A DNA stretch of 64,000 nucleotides from Fidelibacterota bacterium (GTDB taxonomy: Bacteria; Fidelibacterota; Marinisomatia; Marinisomatales; TCS55): positions 82,407 through 146,406 of the forward strand of contig JACNKN010000041.1 in NCBI GenBank assembly GCA_014382015.1. Reading direction: 5' to 3'. The notes below the pieces were generated by a model, which did no database searches, was not told the origin of the DNA, and worked only from the letters and a program-made list of their open reading frames with translations. Made by a program: the position numbers and the translations under genes. This document shows, one piece after another, positions 45,108 to 54,025 of the stretch; the first letter of the stretch is position 1, and each line of letters begins with the position of its first letter.

Positions 45108-46499
45108 TCAAGCAGCCGCTTCTTGGCTATCTAAATGGTCAAAGTATGATTGACCATATCTCCAAATAGTTCCTGCACCAATCGTAATCACCATGTCATT
45201 TTCCGAGACGATAGCGTCAAGGGAATCCTGTAAATCCTCTAAATCGGGGACATAGTGAGCCTGTTTATGACCGGCAGATTTTGCTGCGTCAAATACAAGT
45301 TTTCCACTAACGCCATTGATTGGTTTTTCACGGGCAGGGTAAACATCAGTCACAATTAAAATGTCACTATCCATAAATGATGCGGCAAAATCTTTATAAA
45401 ATGCTTTTGTCCTGGAATACAAATGGGGTTGGAACACAGCGATAATTCTGCGAGTCCACCCATCTCTGGCCGCTTGAAGAGTAGCGGCAACTTCTGTCGG
45501 ATGATGGGCATAATCGTCCACGACCATTATATCCCGGACGATACCCTTAATTTCGAATCGTCTTCGCACCCCGCCATAACTTCCCAATCCTGCAATAATG
45601 GTTTTTGCATCTAACCCCATTTCAAATCCAATCGCAGCGGCAGCCAATGAATTTAGCACATTATGTTTACCCGGAACCTGGAGGGTGACTTTACCGCATT
45701 TTTGATTATTTTGGTATAGGGTGTAGGATGTTTCTGTCTCATTTGCCTTAACATTTTTTGCCCCAATATCTGCTTGAGAAGAGAATCCATATGTGATAAC
45801 TGGACGTTTTATATTTGGTATGATATCCTGAACGCCGGGAGAATCAAGACAAGCCACCACAGCACCATAAAAGGGGACTGAATTCGCAAATTGGGCAAAA
45901 GAATTATGGAGGTCCTCCGCATCATCATAGCAGTCCATATGTTCCTGTTCAATATTGGTAATGACAGAGATGGTGGGTTTTAACTGTAAAAAACTTTTGT
46001 CATATTCATCCGCTTCAACAACGATCAAATCGCCGGAACCCAGTTGGGAATTGGTATCAATATTTTTAACCAAACCGCCCACAACTAATGTGGGATCTAA
46101 CCCTGCATGAGAAAGTAATGCACCCACCATGGATGAGGTTGATGTTTTTCCATGAGTTCCACCTACACCGATGCTGGTTTGTTTTAGTGCAATCAGCTCC
46201 CCGAGCATTTCAGCCCGTTTAATGATTGGAATTCCCTTGTCTCTGGCCGCAATTAATTCTGGATTATCTTGGGGTACGGCGCTTGAATAAACCATCACTT
46301 CGCAGCCATTCACATTGCTTGCTTGATGCCCCTTATAAATTTCAGCCCCTTTTGATTTTAAATTTTGGATGATTTCAGAATCATTTAAGTCCGAACCGCT
46401 GACGGTAAATCCTAAATTGATTAATAATTCTGCAATACCGCTCATACCAATACCGCCGATCCCCACAAAATGGACTTTATTTACTTTCCGAAACATCAT
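45108..46499 (-). CDS. murC: UDP-N-acetylmuramate--L-alanine ligase
   Basis: ATP-dependent ligase of 463 residues that adds L-Ala to UDP-MurNAc. The N-terminal domain has HFVGIGGIGMSGIAEL; the ATP site is GTHGKTSTSSMVG; EADEYDKSF and the DDYAHHPTE motif follow. The MurC-type HHPTE separates it from the other Mur ligases here. The length is normal. Its start overlaps the murG stop by 4 bases. Confidence 0.97.
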   Translation of the reverse strand: MMFRKVNKVHFVGIGGIGMSGIAELLINLGFTVSGSDLNDSEIIQNLKSKGAEIYKGHQASNVNGCEVMVYSSAVPQDNPELIAARDKGIPIIKRAEMLGELIALKQTSIGVGGTHGKTSTSSMVGALLSHAGLDPTLVVGGLVKNIDTNSQLGSGDLIVVEADEYDKSFLQLKPTISVITNIEQEHMDCYDDAEDLHNSFAQFANSVPFYGAVVACLDSPGVQDIIPNIKRPVITYGFSSQADIGAKNVKANETETSYTLYQNNQKCGKVTLQVPGKHNVLNSLAAAAIGFEMGLDAKTIIAGLGSYGGVRRRFEIKGIVRDIMVVDDYAHHPTEVAATLQAARDGWTRRIIAVFQPHLYSRTKAFYKDFAASFMDSDILIVTDVYPAREKPINGVSGKLVFDAAKSAGHKQAHYVPDLEDLQDSLDAIVSENDMVITIGAGTIWRYGQSYFDHLDSQEAAA

Positions 46500-47596
46500 G
46501 ATAGTATCAATTCCATGGCATGATTCACAATTTCAGATGTGGCATTCGGTTTGCCCAATTTTAAACTGGCATCTGCCATTTCTTTTAATTGGATTTCCTG
46601 ATCTAACATATTTTGGATAAGGTTGGCAGTATGCTCAGGGATTAAATCATTTTCCGCAATCAAAGTAGCCGCTCCATGTTCCGCCAGTGCCTCAGCATTT
46701 TTCGTTTGATGATCTGCCGCCGCTGCAGGGAAAGGGATCAATATGGATGGTTTACCACACACAGTTAATTCGGAGCAGGTAATGGCGCCTGAGCGGCTTA
46801 AAACCAAATCACTGGCCGCATATGCATTGGCCATATCATCAATAAAAGGCCGGACCTTACATAACTCATTTTCATGGTGACGATAGTTTGTATAATGGGA
46901 TTTACCTGTTTGCCAAATGACTTGCGTGTTGGAAATTGAAAAGGATTGAATCATTCTATCCATGGCTTGATTTAAGGCAAGCGATCCTTGGCTTCCCCCA
47001 AATAGGAAAAGTGTTTTTTTATCAGGGGAAAACTCAAATTGACTGAGTCCCATATCTTTATTACCAAACCTAATTTCTTTTCTCACAGGATTTCCGGCCA
47101 AAATGCACTTTTTTTTTATATAGGATTGGGCTTCTTCAAAAGCGATGCATACTTTATCTGCTTTATTTGCAAACCATCGCGTGGTCAACCCAGGGTAGGA
47201 GTTTTGCTCCTGAATTAGGGTTGGTATCCCGTTTCGAGTTGCTTCTCTAAGTGGGAGGGCACAGGCATAACCACCGGTTCCAATAACCAAATCCGGTTGA
47301 ATAGAATCAAACAAACTTTTTATTATACCGATGGAAGAAATCAACCGTCCTGGCAGCAATAGGTTTTTCCCCATGCTTTCTAAGTTTAGACTTCGTTGGA
47401 ATCCGCGAATAGGTAAGAGGGAATGGTTGACATTTTTTACAGGAAGTACTTCCTTTTCGATTCCAAAGGTGGAGCCAACATAATGGATATTGGCTTGGGG
47501 ATACCGAACTGATATTTCATCACCAATGGCCAGGGCAGGATAGAGGTGTCCACCAGTTCCTCCACCGGAAATGATAATATTCATTGGACTAACCAT
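46496..47596 (-). CDS. murG: UDP-GlcNAc:undecaprenyl-pyrophosphoryl-MurNAc-pentapeptide transferase
   Basis: Peripheral membrane glycosyltransferase of the GT-B fold, 366 residues, that makes lipid II from lipid I. The N-terminal glycine loop GGGTGGHLYPALAI, the GTGGYACALPL segment and FGGSQGSLALNQ are conserved, with the UDP-GlcNAc site in SRSGAITCSELTVCGKPSILIPFP. The start at 47596 overlaps ftsW by 8 bases; a Met four residues later (47584) gives a more typical N-terminus (MNIIISGGG), so it may be the true start. Confidence 0.97.
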   Translation of the reverse strand: MVSPMNIIISGGGTGGHLYPALAIGDEISVRYPQANIHYVGSTFGIEKEVLPVKNVNHSLLPIRGFQRSLNLESMGKNLLLPGRLISSIGIIKSLFDSIQPDLVIGTGGYACALPLREATRNGIPTLIQEQNSYPGLTTRWFANKADKVCIAFEEAQSYIKKKCILAGNPVRKEIRFGNKDMGLSQFEFSPDKKTLFLFGGSQGSLALNQAMDRMIQSFSISNTQVIWQTGKSHYTNYRHHENELCKVRPFIDDMANAYAASDLVLSRSGAITCSELTVCGKPSILIPFPAAAADHQTKNAEALAEHGAATLIAENDLIPEHTANLIQNMLDQEIQLKEMADASLKLGKPNATSEIVNHAMELILS

Positions 47597-48764
47597 TTAA
47601 CTGGGGTTTCCAGCCTGATCTATGATTGACACTGCGTTTGGCTTGGCTGATATTGATAAGGATACCCAAACAAGCCAGGTTCATGACTAAGGCACTCCCG
47701 CCGTGACTGATTAAAGGCATGGGTAAACCGGTCACAGGGAAAATGCCGGTAACCACAGCCACATTAATAAATGCATAAATAATAATGCTAAAGGAGATGC
47801 CCACAGCCAGCATGACACCAAATGGATCCATTGTTTCTTTGGCAATTTTTATACCCCGTTGGAAAATGAGAAGAAAAAGGGTAATCACAAAAATAGCACC
47901 CAACAATCCCAACTCCTCACCAATAATCGCATAAATAAAATCGGTGTGTGGCGTGGGGAGAAATAGGTTTTTTTCCATACTATTTCCTAATCCTAACCCC
48001 CAAAAACCACCATTTCCCAGACTAATAAGTGATTGCTGTGCCTGATACCCCATCACTTCTCGATCAACTGCGCCAGAATTAACGCCAAAAACGGTTCCAA
48101 GCCAATAAATCACCCGCTTCATTCGGTATGACCGCATCAGCATAACAGGTACCATGACTACGGTTGCAACCGCACCTGTTGCCATCATGTGGGACATCTT
48201 TGCGCCACCTATGAAAAGCATGGCAAATCCGATTAAGCCAATGACTGCTGCCGTACTAAAATCCGGTTGAATAACGATAGAAACCAATATGCCTGCCATG
48301 AGGATGATAGGTGGAAAAAATCCGGAATAGAAATCTTTAAGTTTGAGTCGTTTTTTGTCTATGTAAAATGCCAGATAAACGATTAAAGAAAACCGCGCAA
48401 TATCCGATGTTTGTACCGTTATAAACCCCAGATTTAGCCACCGGGCCGGGAAGCTAATTCCTTTAAGAACATAAATTACTTTTGTCAAAAATAACAGAGC
48501 GATAGATCCCATCATCAGATAGGGTGCGATGGTTTTTAATTTTCGATAGTCCATGAGAATAAAGAAAAACATGATAAACATTCCAATAATCATTCGTTTT
48601 AAATGGGAACGAAGAAATATGGTATCAGTGACACCGCTGGATTCATTCAAGGAAAGGGAGGAACTGGAGCTATATAACATAACAGTGCCAACAACACAAA
48701 GAACTAATATGAGTACCAACAAAACTTGATCGTATTTTTTAGTGATTATATCCAGGTGTTTCAT
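47589..48764 (-). CDS. ftsW: Lipid II polymerase/flippase-family protein FtsW
   Basis: A SEDS-family integral membrane protein of 391 residues with about ten hydrophobic segments, which polymerises lipid II at the septum with its partner FtsI. Typical segments are LMDYRKLKTIAPY, PARWLNLGFITVQTSDIARF, the QPDFSTAAVI loop, HTDFIYAIIGEELGLLG and TGIFPVTGLPMPLISHGGSA. It lies in the dcw cluster with a 4-base overlap with murD, so FtsW rather than RodA is the right paralogue. Confidence 0.96.
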   Translation of the reverse strand: MKHLDIITKKYDQVLLVLILVLCVVGTVMLYSSSSSLSLNESSGVTDTIFLRSHLKRMIIGMFIMFFFILMDYRKLKTIAPYLMMGSIALLFLTKVIYVLKGISFPARWLNLGFITVQTSDIARFSLIVYLAFYIDKKRLKLKDFYSGFFPPIILMAGILVSIVIQPDFSTAAVIGLIGFAMLFIGGAKMSHMMATGAVATVVMVPVMLMRSYRMKRVIYWLGTVFGVNSGAVDREVMGYQAQQSLISLGNGGFWGLGLGNSMEKNLFLPTPHTDFIYAIIGEELGLLGAIFVITLFLLIFQRGIKIAKETMDPFGVMLAVGISFSIIIYAFINVAVVTGIFPVTGLPMPLISHGGSALVMNLACLGILINISQAKRSVNHRSGWKPQLNG

Positions 48765-50140
48765 GATGGATTTAATTCTTTCACGATAGATTTGAAAGCG
48801 TCGCCTCTTTCTTCGAAATTAGAAAATTGGTCAAAACTGGCGCAGCCCGGGGACAACAATATGATGTCCCCGGAATCTGCGTTTAGATGACAAATCTCAA
48901 CAGCGTCTTTTAGACTGGAAACTTGTTCCAGCTTTACCGCATCCCTCAGGGCTGTAGAGATTTTTTCACCGGCCTGACCGTAGGCGACAATTTCCTTCAC
49001 TTTATTTTGGGCATGTGGAAGGAGTTGTGAGAATTCCCCGCCTTTGTCTTTTCCACCCAGAATGAGATGGATTGTGGCATCGAAACTATCCAGGGCAACC
49101 TTGACTGCATCCACATTAGTGGCTTTGGAATCATTGTAATAGGTTACCCCGTCGATTTCTGAGACTTTTTCAAGTCTATGTTCCACGCCTCTGAAGGTAG
49201 ACATGACTTGGGCAATTCGTGAATTGGGAACGTCGAGGATATGTGCCGCAGTTGCGGCTGCCAGGGCATTCGCCAGATTATGTCGTCCAGGCAAAGCGAG
49301 TTGATCCAGTTGAATGAGCGTGGCGTGCGCATCATCATAGATTTTTGTCGCATTCATTGTAAACTGCGTTTCACCCTTTCCCAAGATACTGAAACCATGG
49401 GTTTGGGGAGAAACGTCTTCAAATTTTTTGCTAAGAATTGGATCATCATCGTTATATACAATATGATCTTCATCCCTTTGATTTTGGATCATGTTCATCT
49501 TGGCTTGTATATAATCATCCATACCGGGATAGCGATCCAAATGATCCGGTGTAATATTAAGAAAAATAGATATAAATGGTTTAAAATGGACAATATTCTC
49601 CATTTGAAAACTGGATATTTCCAATACATGAACCCGGCTAACGGGTTTGTTTTTTAAATCTTTCAATATCATTTCAGAAAACGCGGTTCCCACATTGCCA
49701 GAAAGGGCAGGGGAAATATCTTCTGTCTCACACATTTTTGATAATAAATGAACCGACGTGGTTTTCCCGTTCGATCCTGTAAGTGCTAAAATGGGATCTG
49801 TGGTGAACCAACTGGCAAATTCAATTTCGCTTACAACGGAAATGCCTTTTTCTTTGGCAGCGAAAACCATGGTTGCATCTTCTGGAATTCCCGGTGACAG
49901 CACCCACAAATCTGCGTTATAAATTTTATCGCTGTGCCCACCGGTTTCAACAGTGATCCCATTTGAAGTCAAGCGTTGTTTTCGCTCAAGAATATCAGGT
50001 GTTGAACCGCTATCACTCATGAAAATGTTTGCCCCAAGATGTGCGCCCAATAGTGCGGCGGCTTCCCCACTTTTACCGAGACCAATCACGGAGATTTTCG
50101 CCTCATTTACATTGATATTATTTCTGTTTGAAATATCCAT
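48761..50140 (-). CDS. murD: UDP-N-acetylmuramoylalanine--D-glutamate ligase
   Basis: ATP-dependent ligase, 459 residues, adding D-Glu to UDP-MurNAc-Ala. N-terminal VIGLGKSGEAAALL, ATP loop GSNGKTTSVHLLSKM, NITPDHLDRYP, the FRGVEHRLEKV segment and NDSKATNVDAVKVAL are the MurD marks. It overlaps mraY by a single base. Confidence 0.97.
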   Translation of the reverse strand: MDISNRNNINVNEAKISVIGLGKSGEAAALLGAHLGANIFMSDSGSTPDILERKQRLTSNGITVETGGHSDKIYNADLWVLSPGIPEDATMVFAAKEKGISVVSEIEFASWFTTDPILALTGSNGKTTSVHLLSKMCETEDISPALSGNVGTAFSEMILKDLKNKPVSRVHVLEISSFQMENIVHFKPFISIFLNITPDHLDRYPGMDDYIQAKMNMIQNQRDEDHIVYNDDDPILSKKFEDVSPQTHGFSILGKGETQFTMNATKIYDDAHATLIQLDQLALPGRHNLANALAAATAAHILDVPNSRIAQVMSTFRGVEHRLEKVSEIDGVTYYNDSKATNVDAVKVALDSFDATIHLILGGKDKGGEFSQLLPHAQNKVKEIVAYGQAGEKISTALRDAVKLEQVSSLKDAVEICHLNADSGDIILLSPGCASFDQFSNFEERGDAFKSIVKELNPS

Positions 50141-51243
50141 TACCGGATCTTGAATGTGGTTAATGTAAGAAGCGCCAATAATAGTCCGATAATCCAGAAG
50201 CGGATAACCACGCGGGATTCAGGCCAACCTTTCAATTCAAAATGATGGTGAAATGGGGCCATGAGAAATAGTTTTTTACCTTCACCTGTCTTCTTTCGTG
50301 TAAATCGAAAATATCCTACCTGGAGCATCACTGACACAGCTTCTGCTACAAAAACACCGCCAATGATAACCAAAAGAAATTCTTTTTTAAGTAATATGGC
50401 TAATGTCCCCAATGCGGCACCGGTAGACAGGGATCCCACATCGCCCATAAATACTTCGGCAGGAGCGGCATTAAACCATAAATACCCGATACATGCGCCT
50501 ACACAAGCGGCGGTAAAAATGGTCAACTCCCCTGCACCGGGAAGATAAATAATATTTAAATAATCGGAGAAATCAACCCGACCGCTCATATAAGCAATTG
50601 TGGCGAAGACGGTAAATGATATGGCCAACAGTCCTGCAGCCAATCCGTCAAGACCGTCAGTGAGATTCACCGCGTTGGAAGTCCCCGTAACCACCAGGAT
50701 GATCATGGCGGGATATAGAATACCAAAATCCACCACTGCATCCTTAAAGAAGGGAAGGGAGGTAACGGTTCTAAAATTATCCCAGACAGGTGTGTTGTAA
50801 ATCCATAGGGTAATAATGACGCCGAGTAATATTTGTCCGCCCAGTTTATAACGGGCGACGAGACCTTTTTTCATTTTTTTAATTGTTTTTAAATAATCAT
50901 CAATGAACCCGATTAATCCCATCCAAATTGTAGAGATGAGGAGAATTTGAACGAATGGATTTGTCAAATCAGCAAGCAAAACCGTGGGAAGGATAATGGC
51001 GGTGAGGATGATTATCCCTCCCATGGTTGGTGTCCCTTTTTTCTTATGATGGGACGGGGGGCCATGTTCACGAATTTCTTCACCAATTTGTTTTTGGCGA
51101 AGTTTCCGTATAATGGCCGGTCCGAGGATGAAACTGATTAGCAATGCCAGGATTGCTGCACTGGCACTGCGAAATGTGATGTATTGAAAAATATTAAATG
51201 GAGAAAAATATTCGCGGAGTGGATATAAAAGGTGATACAACAT
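50140..51243 (-). CDS. mraY: Phospho-N-acetylmuramoyl-pentapeptide-transferase
   Basis: Integral membrane enzyme of 367 residues with about ten transmembrane segments that forms lipid I from UDP-MurNAc-pentapeptide. GTPTMGGIIIL, the catalytic Asp pair in GFIDDYLKT, NAVNLTDGLDGLAAG and MAPFHHHFELKGWPE are all diagnostic. It is joined to murF and murD by 1-base overlaps. Confidence 0.98.
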   Translation of the reverse strand: MLYHLLYPLREYFSPFNIFQYITFRSASAAILALLISFILGPAIIRKLRQKQIGEEIREHGPPSHHKKKGTPTMGGIIILTAIILPTVLLADLTNPFVQILLISTIWMGLIGFIDDYLKTIKKMKKGLVARYKLGGQILLGVIITLWIYNTPVWDNFRTVTSLPFFKDAVVDFGILYPAMIILVVTGTSNAVNLTDGLDGLAAGLLAISFTVFATIAYMSGRVDFSDYLNIIYLPGAGELTIFTAACVGACIGYLWFNAAPAEVFMGDVGSLSTGAALGTLAILLKKEFLLVIIGGVFVAEAVSVMLQVGYFRFTRKKTGEGKKLFLMAPFHHHFELKGWPESRVVIRFWIIGLLLALLTLTTFKIR

Positions 51244-52583
51244 CAGGCTTCTAACATGGCCTCTACAATGGTTTCCATTTCCATGCCGCGAGATCCTTTT
51301 ACCAATATTTTGTCCCCATCATTTATGATAGATTTAAGAGATATTAATAAATCTTCTTTATTTTCAAAATGCTTGTGGTATTCTGTATGGGTAATTACTG
51401 CGTCTGTTGTCATTGTTTCTTCACCCACTGTAAAAATAGCCGACAATTCAGCTTCATTGCATTTCTCACCGACACGTCTGTGTTGGTCTTGTGACAATTC
51501 ACCCAATTCAAACATATCCCCAAAAACAAAAATCCGCCGGCCATTCCCGCTGAAAGCTTTAAGATAGTCAATGGCAGCAATGGTGGATTCTAAATTTGCA
51601 TTATAGGTGTCATCAATAATTGTAATTGTGCCATTATTTTTGACTTCACACCGACCTTTAGGCGGCTGAAAAGAAACAATACTTTCTTGGATTTCATCCC
51701 ACGACAATCCAAGTGTCCGGGCGATGGCTGCACACGCAATGACATTTTTAGCAAAAGTAAGATTCACGGAGTGGGTAGGAATTTCCTCTGCATCTATAGT
51801 TAGGGTTATACCTCCATTATTTTCATGGTGGATATCTGCTGGAAAATCGCATTCGGGGGTCAGTCCATATGAAATGGATTCTCCTGAAACTTTCAAAGCA
51901 TTTACACGATGATCTGCTGCATTAATAAAGGAAATGCCCTTTTCTAAACATGCAAATAATTCGCCCTTCGTTTTGGCCACCGTTTCAATTGTACCAAATC
52001 CTTCTAAATGGGCCGGAGCAATATTGGTGATAAGACCGTGAGTGGGTTGGGCAATTTCACATAATTCTGCAATATCTCCCGGTTGATTCGCACCCATTTC
52101 TAAAATGGAAAACGTATTTTCAGATGTCAAACGAAGGAGTGTAAGGGGGAGGCCTATGGATGTATTGAAATTTCCTTCTGTAGCATGGATATTATATTGC
52201 TCACTCAAAATATGTTTTAACAATTCTTTTGTGGATGTTTTGCCATTGGATCCTGTAATCCCCATGACGGGAATATCAAATTGATTTCGCCATACCTTGG
52301 CAATTTTTCCAATCGTTTTGACTGGATCATTCACCTTGATTTGCTGGCCACTTACATTTTCTATTTCCGAATTGACTAAGGCACAGGCTGCATCTTTTTC
52401 AAATACATCCTTTAAAAAGGCATGACCATCCACCCGTTCACCGGCGATCGCGATATAAAGATCTCCGGTCAGGACTTCCCGGCTGTCGGTAACAACTCCA
52501 TTCACAGTTGATTTGAGGGGGGTCCCCGTAACCTCTTCAAATATTTTAGTAAATTCGTTTGGGTGAGGGAGGTTAATTCGCAT
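51243..52583 (-). CDS. murF: UDP-N-acetylmuramoyl-tripeptide--D-alanyl-D-alanine ligase
   Basis: ATP-dependent ligase that adds D-Ala-D-Ala to the muramyl tripeptide. ATP loop GSNGKTSTKELL, FSILEMGANQPGDIAELC, ITNIAPAHLEGFG, DDTYNANLESTIAAI and LVKGSRGMEMETIVEAM are typical of MurF. I start it at 52583 (446 residues, MRINLPHPNEF), which leaves an 11-base overlap with murE; the frame is open 16 codons further up, but that stretch lies over murE. No ddl gene is in the cluster, so the D-Ala-D-Ala supply must be encoded elsewhere. Confidence 0.94.
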   Translation of the reverse strand: MRINLPHPNEFTKIFEEVTGTPLKSTVNGVVTDSREVLTGDLYIAIAGERVDGHAFLKDVFEKDAACALVNSEIENVSGQQIKVNDPVKTIGKIAKVWRNQFDIPVMGITGSNGKTSTKELLKHILSEQYNIHATEGNFNTSIGLPLTLLRLTSENTFSILEMGANQPGDIAELCEIAQPTHGLITNIAPAHLEGFGTIETVAKTKGELFACLEKGISFINAADHRVNALKVSGESISYGLTPECDFPADIHHENNGGITLTIDAEEIPTHSVNLTFAKNVIACAAIARTLGLSWDEIQESIVSFQPPKGRCEVKNNGTITIIDDTYNANLESTIAAIDYLKAFSGNGRRIFVFGDMFELGELSQDQHRRVGEKCNEAELSAIFTVGEETMTTDAVITHTEYHKHFENKEDLLISLKSIINDGDKILVKGSRGMEMETIVEAMLEA

Positions 52584-54024
52584 GGATAAACGCTTTAATC
52601 GTATTAATGTCGGAGTATGGGATTTTCTCACCCTTTATTTCCTGATATGTTTCACGACCTTTACCCAGAACAACAAGAATATCGTCCTTACCTAACGCCG
52701 AGAGTGCACCATTTAAGCCTATACTTCGATCGTCAAAAACTCGGGAGTTAGTGCCGGAAAGACCTTCTAAAATTTGATTATTAATTTCGTTGATTTCTTC
52801 TGACCGGGGGTTATCGGGCGTAATCCATAATTGATCCCCAAACTGCTCCGCGATCCGTCCCATTTCAGATCGCTTGGTTGCATCCCTGTCGCCGCCGCAT
52901 CCAAAAACAATATTCATTTTTCCTTTAGGATGTTTCATGCCCTTGATTGTGCCAAGTACTTTTGTATATGCATCTGTGGTATGGGCATAATCCACAATGA
53001 CAGAAGCGCCATTCCTTAGTTGAAATGATTCCATCCTGCCTGAAATAGTATGACAATTGGTAATTCCATTCTGAATGGCATTTGGTTCGATTCCCAATGA
53101 AATGGCCATGCTTACGGCACATAAAATATTCTCCGCATTGAATTCACCCAAAAGAGAGGAAGATACGCTTATTAGCATATCGCCTGCTTTAATCGTGCCA
53201 TGGATGCCATTCAAATTTTGAGTTAGTTCAGAAAAATAAATATCGGATGACCCATGTTTAGATATACTCACAACCGGCGCCTGAGATTCCCTTGCTATCG
53301 CTTGACCCATTTCATCGTCAAAATTGACAATAGCAGTCCCTGTAATCGGCAAAGAATGAAACAACTTTGTTTTTGCATGGAAATAGTCATCCATAGATGG
53401 ATGATAATCTAAATGTTCAGGTGAAAGGTTGGTGAAGGCACCCATGTCGAAATTCACATCGGCCACTCGATGTTGGTCAAGGGCGTGGGAAGAAACCTCC
53501 ATAATAATATGGGTAAACCCTTTATCCGCCAATTCACGAAAGGATTGTTGGAGACGGATAGGATCTGGCGTAGTTAGCGTTTTTTCAGGAGTATATCCAT
53601 CTGCAATGATTCCCAAAGTGCCTAACTGTGCCGTCTTCATATCTGCGGATTTCAATATTTCATTCAAGATGGATGCAGTGGTTGTTTTCCCGTTGGTGCC
53701 TGTAATGCCGATAACGGTTAAATCTTTTGTGGGATGTCCATAATATTCTGCAGCAACCCTGCTGGCAGCCAACCGTGGGTTGGCTACTTTAATATTGGGT
53801 ACTGGTAGAATTCCCAATTCTCGACCGTTTGAAATAATGGCCGATGCACCATTTTCAATGGCGTGGGGAATAAAATCATGTCCATCAATATCTGTGCCAT
53901 AAATAGCCACAAATAAACTGCCGTTGGTCACATCGCCGGAATGTGTACAAATATCCGTCACGTCAACCGGAGGGAAGGATATACCATCCATGACAATATC
54001 TTTTACAAGTTGTTCAAGCTGCAT
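52573..54024 (-). CDS. murE: UDP-MurNAc-tripeptide synthetase MurE (meso-DAP type)
   Basis: ATP-dependent ligase, 483 residues, adding the third residue to UDP-MurNAc-Ala-Glu. GTNGKTTTASILNEIL (ATP loop), SSHALDQHR, NLSPEHLDYH and VDYAHTTDAYTKVL are visible. The substrate-specificity motif reads DNPR (TPDNPRSEE), which in this family indicates meso-diaminopimelate, not lysine. It is one base from ftsI and overlaps murF. Confidence 0.97.
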   Translation of the reverse strand: MQLEQLVKDIVMDGISFPPVDVTDICTHSGDVTNGSLFVAIYGTDIDGHDFIPHAIENGASAIISNGRELGILPVPNIKVANPRLAASRVAAEYYGHPTKDLTVIGITGTNGKTTTASILNEILKSADMKTAQLGTLGIIADGYTPEKTLTTPDPIRLQQSFRELADKGFTHIIMEVSSHALDQHRVADVNFDMGAFTNLSPEHLDYHPSMDDYFHAKTKLFHSLPITGTAIVNFDDEMGQAIARESQAPVVSISKHGSSDIYFSELTQNLNGIHGTIKAGDMLISVSSSLLGEFNAENILCAVSMAISLGIEPNAIQNGITNCHTISGRMESFQLRNGASVIVDYAHTTDAYTKVLGTIKGMKHPKGKMNIVFGCGGDRDATKRSEMGRIAEQFGDQLWITPDNPRSEEINEINNQILEGLSGTNSRVFDDRSIGLNGALSALGKDDILVVLGKGRETYQEIKGEKIPYSDINTIKAFIHAN

Positions 54025-54025
54025 A